Below are positions 6,629-9,523 of a stretch of 9,523 nt of DNA, in pieces. Numbering within the stretch: the first letter of the stretch is position 1; every line of letters begins with the position of its first letter. Both the position numbers and the translations under genes were made by a program. The notes beneath the pieces were generated by a model that was not told the origin of the DNA, did not search any database, and worked only from the letters and a program-made list of their open reading frames with translations. The stretch is from NCBI GenBank assembly GCA_028293055.1, contig JAQGLD010000107.1:1-9523 (forward strand), in the 5' to 3' direction. The DNA is from Alphaproteobacteria bacterium. GTDB lineage: Bacteria > Pseudomonadota > Alphaproteobacteria > Sphingomonadales > Sphingomonadaceae.

Positions 6629-6905
6629 TCCGGCCTTCCCGTCGACGCCCGATCCGGGGAGATCGCCCAGTCCGCCGGGTCCGCGCTTGCCCGATCCGTG
6701 GAATCCCGCAAACCCAGAACGATCAAGGCTCCGATCCTCCCTGTGCCGCTCTCTTCGGTGCCGACATCCCAGGGTTCGGCGAGCTGGCTGTCTCGCTCAA
6801 CGCTTTCTCGTTTCGGGGGTTTCACGATCGCGCGAGTCTTAACGCGATTTAATGAAGGCTTGCGCGTGCCGGATCGCCGAAGGAATCCATTGGGCTCAAC
6901 GCGAT
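6629..6905. other. intergenic region upstream of the oxidase operon; probable promoter region
   Basis: The 277-bp gap between the Mo enzyme stop and ctaG is the only sizeable non-coding stretch, so the oxidase/dehydrogenase operon promoter should lie here. The one AT-rich patch is TTAACGCGATTTAA at 6839-6852, about 210 bp before ctaG. Two repeat pairs are visible: GCTCAACGC at 6795-6803 and 6894-6902 (exact), and GCCCGATCCGGGGA at 6647-6660 versus 6689-6702 (13 of 14). I see no convincing -35/-10 pair, no rho-independent terminator after the Mo gene, and no RNA gene. A 66-codon GTG-started frame crosses the gap but does not look coding. Confidence 0.5.
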
Positions 6906-7661
6906 CTAGATCCCGGCATACCAGGCATAATCGTTGCTATCCTCCCAATAGCCGCCCTTGCCGCCGTGGATCCGGGCGAGGTCCGCCACCGCCTCGATCC
7001 GCTGCACGAACTTGGCATGCTTGTAGCCGAGCTGGCGCTCGACCCTGAGGCGCAAGGGAGCACCATTCGCGATTGGGAGCGGGTGACCGTTGAGGCCCCA
7101 GGCCAGGATGGTCTGGGGATGGAAGGCATCGACCAGGTCGATGCTCTCATAATATGGCGTGTCGCCGAAGCTGTCCGCGCAGTGGAAGACGAGGAAGCGG
7201 GCCTCCTGGTGCAGCCCTGCGGCGTCGAGCAGGATCGACAGAGGCGCTCCGGTCCAGCGGCCGATCGCCGACCAGCCTTCGACGCAATCGTGGCGAGTGA
7301 TCTGGGTACGCCGCGGCAATTGCCGGATGCGGTCGAGCGGGACCGAAAGCGGCCGCCGCACCAGGCCGTCGATCGTCAGCCGCCAGTCGGCGAAGCCGGC
7401 CGCGGCGTGGCGCTGGTAATCGGTGGAGGCCGGCATCGAATTGCCGTTCGCCCTGAACACCGGCGAGATGTCGCCGAGCCCATATTCGCGAGCAAGCGCT
7501 TGGCGATCGGTGACCAGGCGCTGCGCCTTCAGGGTCAGACCCTCGGCCGAGCGGAGCACATCCCGGAATCCGGGGCTGGCGTTGAGCTTGTCGCAGCCCG
7601 AGAGCAGAAGCCCGCCGGCGCCCGCGGCGATCGAACCGACGAAGCCTCGGCGGGTGATCAT
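6906..7661 (-). CDS. Tat-exported molybdopterin oxidoreductase, sulfite-oxidase fold, predicted lipoprotein
   Basis: A 251-residue periplasmic molybdenum enzyme of the sulfite oxidase/MsrP-like superfamily. The N-terminus has twin arginines (TRRGFVG, R4-R5), a hydrophobic run and a lipobox LSGC (C23), predicting Tat export and lipid anchoring. C126 in TRHDCVEGWSAIGRWTG is the expected Mo-coordinating Cys. Further family landmarks are VFHCADSF (158-165), PYYESIDL (169-176), NGHPLPIANGAPLRLRVE (191-208) and LGYKHAKFVQRIE (211-223). Only the Mo domain is present; there is no heme or C-terminal dimerisation domain, as in MsrP-type proteins. ATG 7661 overlaps the cytochrome b stop as ATGA, which points to that protein as its membrane electron partner. 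The substrate cannot be told from sequence: sulfite, methionine sulfoxide or other S/N-oxides are all possible. Confidence 0.93.
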   Translation of the reverse strand: MITRRGFVGSIAAGAGGLLLSGCDKLNASPGFRDVLRSAEGLTLKAQRLVTDRQALAREYGLGDISPVFRANGNSMPASTDYQRHAAAGFADWRLTIDGLVRRPLSVPLDRIRQLPRRTQITRHDCVEGWSAIGRWTGAPLSILLDAAGLHQEARFLVFHCADSFGDTPYYESIDLVDAFHPQTILAWGLNGHPLPIANGAPLRLRVERQLGYKHAKFVQRIEAVADLARIHGGKGGYWEDSNDYAWYAGI

Positions 7662-8590
7662 TCGGCGACCCCCTCGTCATTCCCGCGAATGCGGTAATCC
7701 AGATCGGCGGTGGCGTCCGGCACCGAAGCAAAAGCTGGATCCCCGCTTTCGCGGGGATGACGGACGGGTTGGGGGACCCGGTACCAGCCGGTAATCATCG
7801 CCCGCACCTCGTTGATCGGTCCGGCCAGCACGACCATGAGTAGGTGAACGAGGATGAAAAGGGCGATCAGCACAGCGCAGAGGAAATGGATCGAGCGCGC
7901 CGACTGGCGCCCGCCGAGCAGATCGAGCAGCCAAGGCCAGGCCGCGTCCATGTTGGGCGACATCGTCAGTCCGGTGAGGATGACGAGAGGCAGCAAGATC
8001 GCGACGATGCCGAAATAGCTGAGCTTCTGAAGACTGTTGTAATGCAGGGCGGCCTCGCCGGTGGGGAAATGCAGCCGGGCATGGTCCTTGATCTCCTGCC
8101 AGAGATGGCGCGGGGCGAGCTCGTCGGGCCTGGGCGCGACATCGCGCCAGTGGCGGTTGCCGAGGCTGATCGCCGCATAAGCGACGAGCCCGATCGCCAG
8201 CACCCAGGCGAAGAAGAAATGCCAGCGGCGGCCGGCGGCGAGATCGTAGCCGGAAGGCACCGTCGCCCAGCCCGGGAAAGCACGCCGGTTGGGCTGGCCG
8301 TTCGAGTCGAGGCGATAGCCGAGCAGGCCGGTCGTCCCCACCCTGAGCGATCCGACCCTGAGAAATCCCCTGCCGTTCATCGTCGAGCCGATCTCGAGCC
8401 AGGCATGATCGGCATTGGCGCCATATTGGCCCCAATAGAGGCGGGGATGGGCGTTGAGGATCATCAGCCCGCTCATCAGCATCAGGAAGACCGAGAGCGC
8501 GTTGACCCAGTGCCAGATTCGGGTCGAGGCGAGGTGCCGCTTGACCACGACCGGCTGCGGCATCGGGTTCGGCTGCGCGCTCGCGTCCAT
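7658..8590 (-). CDS. four-helix di-heme cytochrome b (b561 / formate dehydrogenase gamma type)
   Basis: Integral membrane cytochrome b that should exchange electrons between the quinone pool and the Mo protein encoded immediately downstream. The 310 residues contain four main helices at about 25-46, 123-143, 191-210 and 233-256, with candidate heme b ligands H27 (RIWHWVN), H124 (RRWHFFF), H235 (SIHFL) and H249 (LVHLLMV). A long loop (about 47-122) separates helices 1 and 2. It is distinct from six-helix MsrQ. The catalytic part ends around residue 276; residues 277-306 are translated from a palindromic dispersed repeat, giving the RHPRESGDP...RIRGNDE tail, which is probably not functional protein. 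ATG 8590 lies 3 nt after the PH-domain gene stop. The direction of electron flow is not known. Confidence 0.93.
   Translation of the reverse strand: MDASAQPNPMPQPVVVKRHLASTRIWHWVNALSVFLMLMSGLMILNAHPRLYWGQYGANADHAWLEIGSTMNGRGFLRVGSLRVGTTGLLGYRLDSNGQPNRRAFPGWATVPSGYDLAAGRRWHFFFAWVLAIGLVAYAAISLGNRHWRDVAPRPDELAPRHLWQEIKDHARLHFPTGEAALHYNSLQKLSYFGIVAILLPLVILTGLTMSPNMDAAWPWLLDLLGGRQSARSIHFLCAVLIALFILVHLLMVVLAGPINEVRAMITGWYRVPQPVRHPRESGDPAFASVPDATADLDYRIRGNDEGVAE
7669..7675 (-). promoter_or_regulatory. strong ribosome binding site of the Mo oxidoreductase gene
   Basis: GAGGGGG on the minus strand lies 7 nt before ATG 7661 and supports that start. It sits directly against the end of the 88-bp palindromic repeat (overlapping its last base), inside the cytochrome b coding region, so ribosome access could be affected by folding of the repeat in the mRNA. 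Confidence 0.7.
7675..7762. repeat. 88-bp palindromic dispersed repeat read in frame as the cytochrome b C-terminus
   Basis: Two 28-bp arms, 7675-7702 and 7735-7762, are inverted copies (24 of 28 positions match) around a 32-bp centre. Each arm is itself a small hairpin of the form CCCCGCGAAAGCGGGG; the right arm is perfect and the left arm is degenerate. The layout resembles paired REP/BIME or MITE-like elements. It is translated in the cytochrome b frame as residues 277-306, without a stop. The motif GTCATTCCCGCGAAAGCGGGAATCC is of a type commonly scattered in proteobacterial genomes (compare the Neisseria dRS3 style of ATTCCC...GGGAAT repeats). No transposase or second copy is visible in this window. 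Confidence 0.85.
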
Positions 8591-8593
8591 CTT

Positions 8594-9040
8594 CTACCCC
8601 AGATCCTCCTGAACCATGTCGATCTCGCGGACGCCGCGCCGCCGTCGTGCGTGATCGATCAAAGTACGAAGATTCTCGCGGCGGGTGATCGCATTTTCCA
8701 CATTGGGGATCACCAAAGGGGCGCGGCGGGTGGTCTCGTCGCTCGACACGAGCGTGATCGTGCCGATATTGGCCCATTCGCTGATCAGGCTGAAATCGAG
8801 CCTGATGTCCTTCACCCGATAGAATTCGATCTCGTCGATGCTCTTGGAAAAGATGCCGCGGCGGATGACCAGCCGATCGGCCGTGATCTCGAAGGTCGAG
8901 CTGACATTCTCGAGCCACTTGGCGAGAATGATCAGGAAGCCGACTCCGATCAGGCAGAGGAGGAGGGTGCCCCAGCCCGCCAGGCTCCCCTTCAGCCAGC
9001 CGGCCGTCGAGGGTCGGAAACTGTCCAATATCTCAGCCAT
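8594..9040 (-). CDS. membrane-anchored bacterial PH-domain (DUF304-type) protein
   Basis: A 148-residue protein with one clear hydrophobic segment (about 22-43) followed by a bacterial PH-like beta domain. The typical core runs from STFEITADRLVIRRGIFSK (48-66) through IDEIEFYRVKDIRLDFS (68-84), the IGTITLVSSDE strand pair (92-102) and PLVIPNVENA (108-117) to a C-terminal helix rich in Arg (118-136). YdbS/YdbT-type relatives share this fold; their biochemical function is not established. ATG 9040 is preceded by GGAG at suitable distance and lies 12 nt after the stop of the upstream FAD enzyme. The gene ends 3 nt before the cytochrome b start. Why it sits among redox genes is unclear; a scaffolding or membrane-association role is a guess. 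Confidence 0.85.
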   Translation of the reverse strand: MAEILDSFRPSTAGWLKGSLAGWGTLLLCLIGVGFLIILAKWLENVSSTFEITADRLVIRRGIFSKSIDEIEFYRVKDIRLDFSLISEWANIGTITLVSSDETTRRAPLVIPNVENAITRRENLRTLIDHARRRRGVREIDMVQEDLG

Positions 9041-9052
9041 GACGTCTCCGGT

Positions 9053-9523
9053 TCAATGCACCGCCCGGTTCTGCCGCTCGCCCTTGGAAGCGAGCGAGAA
9101 ACGCGGCTCGGCTGCGCCCAGACTAGCCGAGACGAGCTGCGCCGCATAGCGCCCGACCGCTGGCCCGTGTTTGAAGCCATGGCCCGAGCCAGCTCCGACC
9201 AGGACGATGTTCGGCCGCGTCGGGTGGCGGTCGATCAGGAAATCGCCGCTGTCGCTATTCTCATATTGGCAGACCCGGGCTTCGTTGAGCGGCCGTCCGG
9301 CGAGGGCTGGAAAGCGCCGCTCCATATAGGCGCGAACCTCGGCAAGCGCGGCTTCCGACGGTTCGCGGTCGCCGACATCGGGGTCGATCGGCGGTCCGTG
9401 CCTGTCGTGCGCGATCTTGAATCCGCGTCCCTCGAGATCGGGAAAGCCATAGAACATGTCGCCGGCGTTGAAGTCCGCCCAGCCGGGCAGGGCATTTGGC
9501 TCGAAGCGTGTGTCTCCGGGCTG
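9053..9523 (-). CDS. FAD-dependent amine/amino acid oxidase, monomeric sarcosine oxidase-like (5' end outside window)
   Basis: C-terminal 156 residues of a DAO/sarcosine-oxidase family flavoenzyme; the frame is open to the window edge and the start lies outside. These enzymes oxidise secondary amines or N-methyl amino acids with O2, giving an imine and H2O2. The visible part includes DMFYGFPD and GFKIAHDRHG, then the covalent-flavin region: Cys in EARVCQYENSDSGDFLIDRHP, followed by AGSGHGFKHGPAVG. The Cys-to-Lys distance is 33 residues, the same as Cys315 to Lys348 in monomeric sarcosine oxidase, so covalent FAD and an O2-activating Lys are expected. Substrate (sarcosine, N-methyltryptophan, other) cannot be fixed from this part. 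It lies 12 nt before the PH-domain gene and may share its transcript. Confidence 0.9.
   Translation of the reverse strand, partial: QPGDTRFEPNALPGWADFNAGDMFYGFPDLEGRGFKIAHDRHGPPIDPDVGDREPSEAALAEVRAYMERRFPALAGRPLNEARVCQYENSDSGDFLIDRHPTRPNIVLVGAGSGHGFKHGPAVGRYAAQLVSASLGAAEPRFSLASKGERQNRAVH

Noticed and set aside
6625..6825. 66-codon GTG-started minus-strand frame filling the gap before ctaG, whose stop overlaps the ctaG start
   Set aside because: The ATGA overlap follows trivially from the ctaG second codon. There is no recognisable domain, codon choice includes AGG and GGA unlike its neighbours, and I see no convincing ribosome binding site.
6841..6905. Transcription terminator after the Mo oxidoreductase gene
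   Set aside because: I found no GC-rich stem followed by a T-run on the minus strand, so read-through into the oxidase operon cannot be excluded.
7675..7762. Palindromic pair as a CRISPR array, rho-independent terminator or IS end
   Set aside because: There are only two arms in inverted orientation, no spacers, no T-run and no transposase; it lies inside a coding frame. A REP/MITE-like element fits better.

Overview
The window is GC-rich DNA in which every credible gene lies on the minus strand, so transcription runs from high to low coordinates. The long plus-strand open frames are shadows of these genes. Codon bias, the caa3-type oxidase cluster and a palindromic dispersed repeat that encodes an RHPRESGDP-like peptide suggest an alphaproteobacterium, plausibly a sphingomonad. 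That assignment is inference, because there is no rRNA or other marker gene in the window.

The right part (about 9523 to 6906) holds four closely spaced genes: the C-terminal third of a sarcosine-oxidase-like FAD enzyme (runs off the window), a small membrane protein with a bacterial PH (DUF304-type) domain, a four-helix di-heme cytochrome b of the b561/hydrogenase/formate-dehydrogenase gamma type, and a Tat-exported, probably lipid-anchored molybdopterin oxidoreductase of the sulfite-oxidase fold. The last two overlap by ATGA and look like a membrane cytochrome b plus periplasmic Mo subunit pair. An 88-bp palindromic repeat has become the C-terminal tail of the cytochrome b reading frame and ends exactly at the ribosome binding site of the Mo gene.

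A 277-bp gap (6629-6905) separates this from a tightly packed cluster of seven genes (6628 to 1): ctaG (copper/assembly factor), coxB (CuA subunit II with fused cytochrome c), coxA (subunit I), coxC (subunit III), an unrecognised three-helix membrane protein, a small lipoprotein cytochrome c, and a PQQ-dependent alcohol dehydrogenase of the MxaF/XoxF type that runs off the left edge. All junctions are overlaps of 4-13 nt or a 3-nt gap, so the cluster is very probably one operon.

Read together, the second cluster encodes a complete periplasmic short chain: alcohol (or aldehyde) -> PQQ enzyme -> small cytochrome c -> caa3 oxidase -> O2. Two features stand out. The dehydrogenase carries the Asp-X-Asp signature linked to lanthanide-dependent enzymes. 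Subunit I keeps all heme and copper ligands, but the conserved D-channel glutamate is a tryptophan and the K-channel lysine is an alanine. The window may therefore describe a dedicated alcohol:oxygen electron-transfer module with an oxidase whose proton route, and perhaps pumping, differs from textbook A-type enzymes.
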